From NCBI GenBank assembly GCA_023426855.1, contig JAEZBU010000022.1, positions 1-16,127 of the forward strand: a DNA stretch of 16,127 bases, read 5' to 3'. This DNA is from Pseudomonadota bacterium. Lineage in GTDB: Bacteria > Pseudomonadota > Alphaproteobacteria > Rhizobiales > Hyphomicrobiaceae. Below are positions 7,428 through 14,890 of this stretch, piece after piece. The notes under the pieces are model-generated. The model was not told where the DNA came from and made no database searches. It worked only from the letters and a program-made list of their open reading frames with translations. Each line of letters opens with the position of its first letter. Within the stretch, counting starts at the first letter, position 1. The translations under genes were made by a program, and so were the position numbers.

Positions 7428-8270
7428 TCAGGGCGCGCGTGTAAAACCAAATTCCTCGGAGAGTTTCTCGGCTCTCTCGCGCACCAGCTTTGACTTGTTC
7501 TGCAGCGCTGCGATCGATAGGCGCCAAACCGGACCGGACAAGCCGATCGCGCCGATGACTTGCCCTGAAAAGTTGCGGACGGCGACTGCAACGCAACGCA
7601 CTTCCGCGTTGAACTCGCCGTCGTCGAACGCGATCTCGTTTTTGCGGACTTCCTCGATCTCTCGGCGCAAAAGATCGGGATCGGTGATTGTTTTCGGCGT
7701 GAAGGCAATAAACGACCGCCGCTTCAGATAATCCTCGAACTGGTGCGGAGGCAGTGACGCCAGCAGCATTTTGCCGAGCGCCGTTGAATGCGCTGGCCTC
7801 ACGACGCCCGCGCGCTCTGCAAGCTGGAACGCGCCGCGGCCCGCGGTCTTGGCCAGCACAACGACATCATCGCCGGAGCGGACTGCAAAGTGGCTGCTTT
7901 CGTGGGTCGCTGCGGAAAGTTCTTCCAGGATTGGTGTCGCCAGCGCGACCATCTCGGTTTCATCAAGCGCGCTGGCGGCCAGCGTGAAGAGCGGGCGGCC
8001 GATGCGATAAGCCTTGCTGCCCGGCATTTGCCGCAGATAGCCGAGCACCATCATTGTCTTCACGAGATGGAAGGTGGTGCTGTTATGCAGCCCGACCTGC
8101 CGACTTAAGTCGCCCAGCCTGATGCCTTCCCGATGGCGGGCAACCTCTTCGAGAATTGCGAAGGCGCGCTCTATCGATTGCACGCCGCCGCTGCGTTCTT
8201 TTGTGTCCGCGCCGGTGGCAGGCAGGTTTTCATCATCGACGGCTGGTGGCGCATTTTTCGCTCGGGCCAT
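7428..8270 (-). CDS. IclR family transcriptional regulator
   Basis: A 280-residue IclR-type regulator. It has a hydrophilic N-terminal tail (1-28), a winged helix-turn-helix (about 29-90, with SIERAFAILEEVA and LHNSTTFHLVKTMMVLGYL) and an effector-binding domain (about 105-275, including the typical RPAHSTALGKMLLASLP and the late IGAIGLSGP). IclR proteins bind short palindromes near promoters as dimers or tetramers and respond to a small metabolite, often an intermediate of the pathway they control. The gene starts 16 bases after the aldehyde dehydrogenase stop, so it is probably co-transcribed with it and autoregulated through site A (9822). The ribosome site GGAG lies eight bases before the ATG, and the spacer contains a run of seven C (plus strand 8272-8278). 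Whether it represses or activates is not known. Confidence 0.95.
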   Translation of the reverse strand: MARAKNAPPAVDDENLPATGADTKERSGGVQSIERAFAILEEVARHREGIRLGDLSRQVGLHNSTTFHLVKTMMVLGYLRQMPGSKAYRIGRPLFTLAASALDETEMVALATPILEELSAATHESSHFAVRSGDDVVVLAKTAGRGAFQLAERAGVVRPAHSTALGKMLLASLPPHQFEDYLKRRSFIAFTPKTITDPDLLRREIEEVRKNEIAFDDGEFNAEVRCVAVAVRNFSGQVIGAIGLSGPVWRLSIAALQNKSKLVRERAEKLSEEFGFTRAP

Positions 8271-8286
8271 CGGGGGGGCTCCACCG

Positions 8287-9738
8287 TTACAGGTTGAATA
8301 CGACCAGTCGCTCTTCAGTCATATCTCGGATTGCAAATTTGGGGCCTTCGCGACCAATGCCGCTGTCCTTTACCCCGCCGTAGGCGAGTTGATCCGTGCG
8401 CCACGTCGAGCTGCCATTGAGAATGACACCGCCGGTGCGAATTTCGCGAACGGCGCGCATCGCCAGTTCCAATGACTTGGTGAAAATCCCGCACTGCAAG
8501 CCGAAACGGCTGGCGCTGATGTGCTGGAAAACATCGCCGATATCGGAGAATTTCTGAACGCCGACGACCGGGCCGAATACCTCATCGCACGACACTTTCA
8601 TCTGCGGTGAGACGTCGGCGAGCACGGTTGGCGTGACTTGTGCGCCGTCGCGGTGTCCGCCGGTCATAAGGCGTGCGCCCTGGCTGACCGCATCCTTGAT
8701 CCAGCTTTCGATGCGGATTGCGGACCGTTCGTCGATAACGGTGCCGACGTCGGTTTGCACATCCATCGGATCACCGACTTTCAGCTTTTTCACCTCCGCG
8801 GTGAGGCGCGCGAGGAAAGCGTCGTACAGGCTTTCGTGAACAAAAACGTTCTGTACCGAAATGCAACTTTGCCCGGCGAGCCGCATGGAATTGCGCGCGC
8901 AAATCGGGGCGGCTTCTTCGATCGAGGCATCGGAGGCGACGATCACTGGGCCATCGCCGCCGAGTTCGAGCGCCACGCGGCGCAAGCCCGAGACCGCCTT
9001 GATCTCGGCGCCGACGTGCGTCGAGCCGGTGAAGGTTATGAAATCGACGCGCGGATCACGAACGAGCGCGGGCCCGACGATGTCGCCGTATAGGACGTTG
9101 ACCGAACCCGGTGGGGCACCGGCGTCGACGAATAGTTCGGCCAGCATATGCACGACGCCGGGCGATTGCGGCGGTGCCTTGAGTACGATGCTGTTGCCGG
9201 CTGCCAATGCAGGCGCGATCTTGTGGCAGGCGAGATTGAACGGCGCATTGAACGGCGTGATGCCGGCGACAACGCCGACAGGAAACCGCAGCATGATGGC
9301 GATCTTGCCGGCGCCCGTCTGGGAACCTTCGATCGGCACCTGCTCGCCCTCAATACGCACGGCCTCCTCCGCCGACAGTTCGATCGTATCCTGGGATCGC
9401 ACGACCTCGCCGCGCGCATCCTTGATCGCCTTGCCGGTTTCGCGTGTCATGACTTCAGCGATCGCGTCGGCGCGCTCGAGCAAAAGCGCCTTGACCCGCC
9501 GCAGCAACGCGGCGCGTTCATAGCCGGGCATCGCTGCCATGACGGTTTTTGCGGCTGTGGCGGCTTTCAGTGCTGCATCGAGATCCGCCATCGACGAGCG
9601 CGGTGCGCGGGCGACCACCTGCTTGCGGTATGGATCCTTGACTTCAAGATGTTCCTCAACTGCGCACCACTGGCCATTGATAAGGTTTGGAATTGTACGC
9701 ACTGTGCTGCTGGGCGTTTTTGCAGCATTCGTCGCCAT
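8287..9738 (-). CDS. NAD(P)-dependent aldehyde dehydrogenase
   Basis: A 483-residue ALDH superfamily enzyme that oxidises an aldehyde to an acid in the cytoplasm. Catalytic Cys292 sits in GQSCIS, general-base Glu258 in LELGGDGP, the NAD-binding loop is GSTHVG at 238-243, and the late EVFGPVVGV motif is intact. The ELGGDGP and GQSCISVQ versions resemble the lactaldehyde / glycolaldehyde / phosphonoacetaldehyde / sulfolactaldehyde group more than betaine-aldehyde or CoA-acylating types, suggesting a small hydroxylated aldehyde; this is inference from motif style. Ribosome site GGGAG lies before the ATG at 9738. First gene of the operon with the IclR regulator; divergent from the SDR/flavoprotein operon across a 294-base control region. 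Confidence 0.95.
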   Translation of the reverse strand: MATNAAKTPSSTVRTIPNLINGQWCAVEEHLEVKDPYRKQVVARAPRSSMADLDAALKAATAAKTVMAAMPGYERAALLRRVKALLLERADAIAEVMTRETGKAIKDARGEVVRSQDTIELSAEEAVRIEGEQVPIEGSQTGAGKIAIMLRFPVGVVAGITPFNAPFNLACHKIAPALAAGNSIVLKAPPQSPGVVHMLAELFVDAGAPPGSVNVLYGDIVGPALVRDPRVDFITFTGSTHVGAEIKAVSGLRRVALELGGDGPVIVASDASIEEAAPICARNSMRLAGQSCISVQNVFVHESLYDAFLARLTAEVKKLKVGDPMDVQTDVGTVIDERSAIRIESWIKDAVSQGARLMTGGHRDGAQVTPTVLADVSPQMKVSCDEVFGPVVGVQKFSDIGDVFQHISASRFGLQCGIFTKSLELAMRAVREIRTGGVILNGSSTWRTDQLAYGGVKDSGIGREGPKFAIRDMTEERLVVFNL

Positions 9739-9815
9739 ATCCAGTGCTCCCTGATTGGAGTGCGCCGCCGACGTTCGCGCGTGGGCCGCGCAAGGTCTCG
9801 CTGTTAGCTTTGGAA

Positions 9816-9842
9816 CTTGTATCTCACATAGTGAAACGTCAA
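9816..9842 (-). promoter_or_regulatory. Promoter and candidate operator A for ALDH-IclR
   Basis: The minus strand has a -35-like TTGACG (9842-9837). It is directly followed by the 15-base pseudo-palindrome written TCTCACATAGTGAAA on the plus strand (9822-9836). A weak -10 (TACAAG, 9821-9816) follows after a 15-base spacer, shorter than the ideal 17. The operator therefore fills the promoter spacer. The resulting 5' leader of about 70 bases contains a small GC hairpin (GCGCG 9777-9781 / CGCGC 9787-9791). Confidence 0.5.
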
Positions 9843-9934
9843 TTCATATTTTCGGCCGAAGTCCGACGCGCCTCCGATCGGTCAGAGGCTTGGATCGCCG
9901 GTGGGATGCGGGTGATTGAATCTCAGAATATGGG

Positions 9935-9972
9935 TTGACTTCGCACAATGTGAAAAATAGGGATTGTGAAAA
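9935..9972 (+). promoter_or_regulatory. Promoter and candidate operator B for the SDR-flavoprotein operon
   Basis: TTGACT (9935-9940) is a good -35 hexamer. It is immediately followed by the 15-base pseudo-palindrome TCGCACAATGTGAAA (9941-9955), the same arrangement as at site A. The -10 is poor (TAGGGA 9958-9963 at 17 bases), as expected of a regulated promoter. A second half-site, ATTGTGAAAA, follows at 9963-9972, so TGTGAAAA occurs twice 16 bases apart, which could support cooperative binding. Confidence 0.5.
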
Positions 9973-10036
9973 CGCGCAAAAAAGCGCGACCAGCCTCGGG
10001 GCCTTCAGGAGGCTAACCATGGGGAGACGCCATTGA
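9973..10036 (+). promoter_or_regulatory. 5' leader with hairpins, occluded ribosome site and a 5-codon ORF
   Basis: Hairpin 1 is CGCGC / GCGCG with an A6 loop (9973-9988). Hairpin 2 pairs AGCCTC (9992-9997) with GAGGCT (10009-10014) and buries four of six bases of the strong ribosome site AGGAGG (10007-10012). That site serves the ATG at 10019, whose frame is only five codons (M G R R H) and stops at TGA 10034-10036, overlapping the TTG start (10033) of the SDR as TTGA. A second weaker site, GGGGAG (10021-10026), lies six bases before that TTG. This could be a translational-coupling leader controlled by mRNA structure. Confidence 0.4.
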
Positions 10037-10908
10037 CCCTTGAAAACGTCCTTGTCACAGGCGGCGCAGGAAGGCTGGGCACCTATGTCGTCGATCGCTT
10101 GGCGGGTAGCTGCAATCTGAGTGTGCTGGACATCAAGCCGCTCGATGCCGAACGCGCCGCCAAGGTTCAGCAGGTCAATGTCAGCATCACGGACTATGCC
10201 GCGCTATGCGAAGCGTTTGCCGGCCAGGATGCGATTATCCACTTGGCCGCCATTCCCAACCCACGCTCGGCGCCTGCGGACGTCACGTTCAATAACAACG
10301 TCCAGGGCGCCTGGGCGGTGCTTCAGGCGGCCGAGGATGCCGGGGTTAAACGCGTCATCGTGGCGTCCAGCGATTCTGTGTTTGGACTATCCTATAATCC
10401 GCCGGACTGGCCGCCAAAATACTTGCCCGTCGATGAAGCGCATCCGACCCGGCCGACCGAATTTTATTCCTTGAGCAAATACGTCACCGAAACGATCAGC
10501 GAAAGCTACGCGCACCGCAAAAAGCTTCAGGTGCAGGTTATTCGGCCGGTTCATATTGTTTTTCCACCGGAATATCCAGAATTGGAATCGCGCGGCAGTG
10601 ATCCGCAGAACTATCATTTCTGGGCCTACGTTTCGCCCGAGGATGTCGCGCAGGGGTTCGATCTTGCGGTCCGTTCCGACTACAAGGGATATGAGGTCTT
10701 CACGATATCTGCCGGAAACGGCCTCAATCCGCGTCCGACGCTGGAAATGGCCAAGGAGCGCTGGGGCGTGCTTCCCGAAATTCGCAAACCTGAGATTTTT
10801 CAGAACGATCCGTTCGCTTCTGTCATGGACATCAGTAAAGCGCGCGATCGATTAGGCTATCAGCCGACCAGCGATTGGCGGAAAATGCGGGCCGCTATCT
10901 CGCGATAA
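10033..10908 (+). CDS. NAD(P)-dependent dehydrogenase/epimerase, extended SDR 3 (TTG start)
   Basis: A 291-residue extended SDR. The Rossmann motif GGAGRLG is at residues 10-16, the active-site Ser region is VASSDSVFG, and the catalytic pair is Tyr145 and Lys149 (YSLSK). It is shorter than the other two and lacks much of the C-terminal substrate domain. Its compact length and N-terminal pattern recall uronate dehydrogenase-like enzymes that oxidise C1 of free sugars, but I cannot exclude an epimerase. The TTG start is preferred: no in-frame ATG lies near, GGGGAG is six bases upstream, and it places the catalytic Tyr at residue 145, as in the two sister SDRs. First gene of a four-gene operon; the TIM-barrel gene follows after 34 bases. 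Confidence 0.88.
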   Translation: MTLENVLVTGGAGRLGTYVVDRLAGSCNLSVLDIKPLDAERAAKVQQVNVSITDYAALCEAFAGQDAIIHLAAIPNPRSAPADVTFNNNVQGAWAVLQAAEDAGVKRVIVASSDSVFGLSYNPPDWPPKYLPVDEAHPTRPTEFYSLSKYVTETISESYAHRKKLQVQVIRPVHIVFPPEYPELESRGSDPQNYHFWAYVSPEDVAQGFDLAVRSDYKGYEVFTISAGNGLNPRPTLEMAKERWGVLPEIRKPEIFQNDPFASVMDISKARDRLGYQPTSDWRKMRAAISR

Positions 10909-10942
10909 TGAAATTGCGCAACGAAAAAGGGGAATAAACGGC

Positions 10943-11782
10943 ATGGTCGCGAATGCAGACTTCGCAATCAATTCCTATTCCTACACGCTGGATCATACGG
11001 CGCGGCAATTTCTCGATAGGCTGGCCGATCGCGGCTTCGTTGAATTCGAACTGATGATGTATCCTGGCCATCTGTGGCCCAAGGACATGAGCGCGAAGGC
11101 GCGTTCGGAACTACGTAATCACATCGAACGCCGCGGTTTGAAAATCGCGACTTTGAACATGCCCAATATCGACATCAACGTCGCGGGCGCGTCACGCGAA
11201 ATGCGCGAGTATTCGCTCGACCTTCTGCAGCATCTGGTGGTGTTCGCGGGCGATCTTGGTGTGCCGGGCGTGATCATCGCGCCGGGAAAATCCAATCCGC
11301 TTTATTCCATGCCGCGGCAGCAATTGATGGGGCACTTTTTTGCCGCTCTGGATGTGCTTGCGCCGATCGCGGAAAAAAGCGGCACGCAGCTTGTCCTGGA
11401 AAACATGCCGTTCACGTTCCTGCCGAAGGTGGAGGATATACTGGCCGCTCTCGACGAATATGGCCGGCCTGATGTTTCCGTGATGTACGATGTCGCCAAT
11501 GGCTGGTTCGTGAAAGAGGATCTTGGCGAGGCGCTGCGGGCGTGCGCCGGGTCCGGCCGTTTGAAGCTGGTTCATTTCTCCGATACGAACCAGACGCTCT
11601 ATCGTCACGATGCAGTCGGGCTCGGCACGGTGCCGTTTGCCGATGTTCTGCCGGTTCTAAATGAAATCAATCATACCGCTCGGCCGATGCTGGAAATCAT
11701 TTCGCATGATGCCGATGCGGGCATCGACGAGAGCGTTCGGCGTCTGGCCGGCATCGGATACGGCACCGCGCGTGCCGACTAA
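10943..11782 (+). CDS. Sugar phosphate isomerase/epimerase-like TIM barrel (AP-endonuclease 2 family)
   Basis: A 279-residue xylose-isomerase-like TIM barrel. Four positions expected to bind the divalent metal are present at the ends of barrel strands: Glu153 (LVLEN), Asp183 (MYDVANG), His211 (LVHFSD) and Glu251 (MLEII). Members include hydroxypyruvate isomerase, tagatose/psicose 3-epimerase, inosose dehydratase and isomerases, so the family fixes the chemistry (proton shuttling next to a carbonyl) but not the substrate. No phosphate-binding signature is evident to me, so a free ketose or sugar acid is plausible. Ribosome site AAGGGGA lies nine bases before the ATG. Next to it are an SDR upstream and two flavoproteins downstream, with gaps of 34 and 17 bases. 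Confidence 0.9.
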   Translation: MVANADFAINSYSYTLDHTARQFLDRLADRGFVEFELMMYPGHLWPKDMSAKARSELRNHIERRGLKIATLNMPNIDINVAGASREMREYSLDLLQHLVVFAGDLGVPGVIIAPGKSNPLYSMPRQQLMGHFFAALDVLAPIAEKSGTQLVLENMPFTFLPKVEDILAALDEYGRPDVSVMYDVANGWFVKEDLGEALRACAGSGRLKLVHFSDTNQTLYRHDAVGLGTVPFADVLPVLNEINHTARPMLEIISHDADAGIDESVRRLAGIGYGTARAD

Positions 11783-11799
11783 GGCGAGGGAGACTGGTT

Positions 11800-13299
11800 A
11801 TGCTGCCCAATAGCGTTGATGTGGTGGTCGTCGGGGCGGGTAATGCCGCGTTCTGTGCGGCGCTTTCAGCGGCCGAACACAATGTCTCCGTTCTGGTGCT
11901 CGAACGCTCCCCGCAATCCGAGGCAGGCGGCAACAGCCGCTTCACTGCCGGCGCGATCCGTTGTGTTTATGACGGCGTTGACGACCTCAAGGCGTTGATG
12001 CCGGATCTGACTGCGGAGGAAATTGCGAATACGGATTTCGGCTCATATACCGAGGAACAGTTTCTCGACGATATGGCCCGCGTTACCGAATATCGCACTG
12101 ATCCGGAGTTGACCGAAATTCTGGTCAGGCGCAGCCGCGAAACGATGCGTTGGATGCGTGGAAAAGGCGTGCGTTTCCAGCCGATCTATGGCCGGCAGGC
12201 GTTCAAGGTCGATGGCAGGTTCAAGTTCTGGGGTGGGCTGACAATCGAAGCTTGGGGCGGTGGTCCTGGTCTGGTCGATGCGCTCACGACGTCTGCGGGC
12301 AAGAATGGCGTTACGGTCGCCTACGAGGCGCGCGCTATGGCGTTGGAGCAGGATGACAGCGGCAGCATCACCGGTGTCCGCGTGCGCCATGGTGGCAAGA
12401 CACAGACTGTGAAGGCGAAGGCCGTCGTCCTGGCTGCCGGAGGTTTTCAGGCCAACACGGAGTGGCGTACGCGCTATCTTGGCCCAGGTTGGGATCTCGC
12501 CAAGGTGCGCGGTACACGCTTCAACACCGGTGACGGCATTCGCATGGCGCTCGACGCCAGCGCGCAGCCGACCGGCAATTGGTCGGGTTGCCACGCTGTC
12601 GGATGGGAGCGCAATGCGCCGGCTTTCGGGGATCTGGCGGTTGGCGATAATTTCCAGAAACACAGCTACCCGTTCGGCATCATGATCAATGCCAATGGCG
12701 AACGGTTCGTAGATGAAGGTGCCGATTTCCGAAACTACACCTACGCGAAGTATGGTCGTGTCATTCTCGCTCAACCGGGGCAATTTGCCTGGCAGGTTTT
12801 CGACAAGAAGGTGCTGCACCTCCTGCGCGACGAGTATCGCATCAAGCAGGTCACGAAAGTTTCGGCGCAGACGCTGGAAGAGCTGGCGTCTAAACTCGAG
12901 GACGTCAATCATGCCAAGGCGCTTGAAACGATGAAGGCTTACAACGCCGCGGTGATGGCCGAAGTGCCGTTCAATCCTAACGTCAAGGACGGGCGCGGAA
13001 CCCGTGGCCTCGTGGTGAATAAATCCAACTGGGCAAATACTCTCGACGAGCCGCCGTTCGAAGCCTACGCCATTACCTGCGGCATTACCTTTACGTTCGG
13101 CGGGGTAAAGATCGACACGTCAGCTCGTGTCATAGATACGGATGGCGCGCCAATTCCCGGCCTTTTTGCAGCCGGTGAAATGGTGGGCGGAATTTTTTAC
13201 TTCAATTATCCCGGCGGCACGGGGTTGATGAACGGTGCTGTATTCGGGCGCATCGCCGGTGACAGTGCGGGTGAGCGGGCGCGCGGCCGCAACGCCTGA
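11800..13299 (+). CDS. FAD-dependent dehydrogenase, TcuA (tricarballylate dehydrogenase)-like
   Basis: A 499-residue FAD_binding_2 flavoprotein of the fumarate reductase/succinate dehydrogenase superfamily. The dinucleotide fold VVVVGAGNAAFCAAL begins at residue 8, with ribose-binding Glu35 and GGNS at 43-46. The segment RWMRGKGVRFQP and the C-terminal FAD part GLFAAGEMVGGIFYFNYPGG are characteristic of TcuA-like proteins. TcuA oxidises tricarballylate to cis-aconitate and passes electrons to the membrane Fe-S protein TcuB. No TcuB, TcuC or citrate-type transporter is present here, and the context is sugar catabolism, so the substrate is probably different. Ribosome site GAGGGAG precedes the ATG. 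The second flavoprotein begins 23 bases later. Confidence 0.9.
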   Translation: MLPNSVDVVVVGAGNAAFCAALSAAEHNVSVLVLERSPQSEAGGNSRFTAGAIRCVYDGVDDLKALMPDLTAEEIANTDFGSYTEEQFLDDMARVTEYRTDPELTEILVRRSRETMRWMRGKGVRFQPIYGRQAFKVDGRFKFWGGLTIEAWGGGPGLVDALTTSAGKNGVTVAYEARAMALEQDDSGSITGVRVRHGGKTQTVKAKAVVLAAGGFQANTEWRTRYLGPGWDLAKVRGTRFNTGDGIRMALDASAQPTGNWSGCHAVGWERNAPAFGDLAVGDNFQKHSYPFGIMINANGERFVDEGADFRNYTYAKYGRVILAQPGQFAWQVFDKKVLHLLRDEYRIKQVTKVSAQTLEELASKLEDVNHAKALETMKAYNAAVMAEVPFNPNVKDGRGTRGLVVNKSNWANTLDEPPFEAYAITCGITFTFGGVKIDTSARVIDTDGAPIPGLFAAGEMVGGIFYFNYPGGTGLMNGAVFGRIAGDSAGERARGRNA

Positions 13300-13322
13300 A
13301 TATCTGGGGTGATGAGGCGACG

Positions 13323-14831
13323 GTGAAAACAGAAACTTTCGATGTGGTCGTCGTGGGCGGCGGTGGTGCTGGCTTGGCAGCCGCGATCGAAGCGCGCCGC
13401 CTTGGCCGAGATGTCGTTTTGCTGGAAAAGAACGCGCAGTTGGGTGGATCGACCGCGTGGTCGATCGGCTCGATAAGCGCGTCGGCAACGCCGCACCAGA
13501 TCGCGAAGGGAATCAAGGATAGTCCCGCTGGCCACTACGAAGACATGCCAGGTTTTGCCGGATCTCTGGCCAATCGCGATAATGACGCGTTAAGGCGCAT
13601 TCTATGCGACGAGATGCCGGAGACGTTTCGCTGGCTGCTGTCGCACGGCGTGCGGTTCTTCGGGCCGATGCCGGAGCCGCCGCATAAACAGCCGCGCATG
13701 CATAACGTGCTGCCGAATTCGCGCGCATTTATCTATCACTTGGAACGCGCGGCGCGCCGTGCCGGAGTTGTTATTCGATATAACACGCGCGCGACCTCGT
13801 TGTTCGAGGCAGAGGGACGTGTTGCCGGTGTTGATTGTGCGGCGTCCGATGGGGCAGTACGTTTCATGGCGCGCGGCGGCGTTATTCTGGCCGCGGGTGA
13901 TTTTACCAGTGGTGCCGATCTGAAGCGGCAATACATGGGTGAGCGCGAAGCGGCGGTTTCCGGTGTGAATCCCACAGCAACCGGCGATGGGCAGAAGCTC
14001 GCGACGGCGATCGGCGGGCGCATTCTCAATGGTGATCTGGCACTAGGGCCGGAAATCCGCTTCGTCGCGCCGACAAAGCAGAACCTGATTGGCCGCATAC
14101 CGCCGTGGACGTGGCTGGCGCAGTTCATGGCGTGGTCGTTGCAGAATATGCCGGACGCCATTTTGCGGCCGTTCGTAATGAGCTTTCTGACGACTGCACT
14201 GGCGCCTTCTCCGACATTGTTCCAACAAGGGGCGCTGCTGGTCAATCGAGAGGGCCGACGTTTTACGGATGAACTCGGTGAGCCGGCTTACGATATTCCC
14301 GCGCAACCGGATGGCGTCGCCTTCATTGTCGTGGACGAGCGGATCGCGGCGAAGTTCTCGGCGTGGCCGCATTTCATTTCGACGGCGCCTGGAATTGCTT
14401 ACGCTTATATCCCTGACTATCGGCGAAACCGCCCGGATGTTTACGCGGAATCTCCGACGCTGCAGGCGTTGGGTGAAAAACTGGGCGGTGCGCGTGGGAA
14501 TGGATTGGTTGCGACAGTCGCCGATTATAACGTCGGGCGAAGTGCCGCGGATGGTGAGCGCCCGCCACTGGTCGCGCCGCCGTTCGTTGCGTTGGGGCCG
14601 GTTCGCGCCGTGTTCGTGCACAACGAGGGCGGTTTAGCCGTTGATACATCTCACCGGGTGCTTAATTCCAATAACGCTCCGATCCCGGGGCTCTATGCTG
14701 CGGGCGCTACGGGACAGGGTGGTTTACTTCTCAAGGGGCACGGACATCATCTCGCCTGGGCATTCGCGTCGGGACGCCGTGCCGGGCGGTTTGCAGCGCT
14801 GGACACTGCTTCGCCCGCGACGGTGACGTAG
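13323..14831 (+). CDS. FAD-dependent oxidoreductase (fumarate reductase / 3-ketosteroid dehydrogenase-like)
   Basis: A 502-residue FAD_binding_2 flavoprotein, distinct from its neighbour. The N-terminal fold VVVVGGGGAGLAAAIEA starts at residue 8, Glu35 and GGSTAWSIGS (41-50) follow, and the C-terminal FAD motif reads GLYAAGATGQGGLLLKGHG. Start: GTG at 13323, with GAGG five bases upstream; the nearby ATG at 13312 is out of frame. Residues about 262-293 form a Trp/Phe/Met/Leu-rich stretch that looks suited to contact a membrane or quinone pocket, which suggests respiratory-chain electron delivery (inference). Family members remove hydrogens alpha-beta to a carbonyl or carboxylate. It may act with, or on the product of, the TcuA-like protein. 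Last gene of the operon. Confidence 0.88.
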   Translation: MKTETFDVVVVGGGGAGLAAAIEARRLGRDVVLLEKNAQLGGSTAWSIGSISASATPHQIAKGIKDSPAGHYEDMPGFAGSLANRDNDALRRILCDEMPETFRWLLSHGVRFFGPMPEPPHKQPRMHNVLPNSRAFIYHLERAARRAGVVIRYNTRATSLFEAEGRVAGVDCAASDGAVRFMARGGVILAAGDFTSGADLKRQYMGEREAAVSGVNPTATGDGQKLATAIGGRILNGDLALGPEIRFVAPTKQNLIGRIPPWTWLAQFMAWSLQNMPDAILRPFVMSFLTTALAPSPTLFQQGALLVNREGRRFTDELGEPAYDIPAQPDGVAFIVVDERIAAKFSAWPHFISTAPGIAYAYIPDYRRNRPDVYAESPTLQALGEKLGGARGNGLVATVADYNVGRSAADGERPPLVAPPFVALGPVRAVFVHNEGGLAVDTSHRVLNSNNAPIPGLYAAGATGQGGLLLKGHGHHLAWAFASGRRAGRFAALDTASPATVT

Positions 14832-14848
14832 CCGTTTTCAAGATCTAA

Positions 14849-14881
14849 TCGGAAGCCGTACTGAAAAATGACCGCTTCCGA
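14849..14881. terminator. Possible bidirectional terminator between convergent genes
   Basis: The perfect 8-base inverted repeat TCGGAAGC (14849-14856) / GCTTCCGA (14874-14881) has a 17-base loop. It lies between the stop codons of the flavoprotein (plus) and the cupin (minus). No good T-run follows on either strand, so a terminator function is plausible from position but not secured by sequence. Confidence 0.4.
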
Positions 14882-14890
14882 ACTACCCCT

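Noticed and set aside
11800..13299. Calling the locus a tricarballylate utilisation (tcu) operon
   Set aside because: Only the TcuA-like protein is present; TcuB, TcuC and an LysR-type TcuR are not seen, and the transporter is a sugar ABC system.
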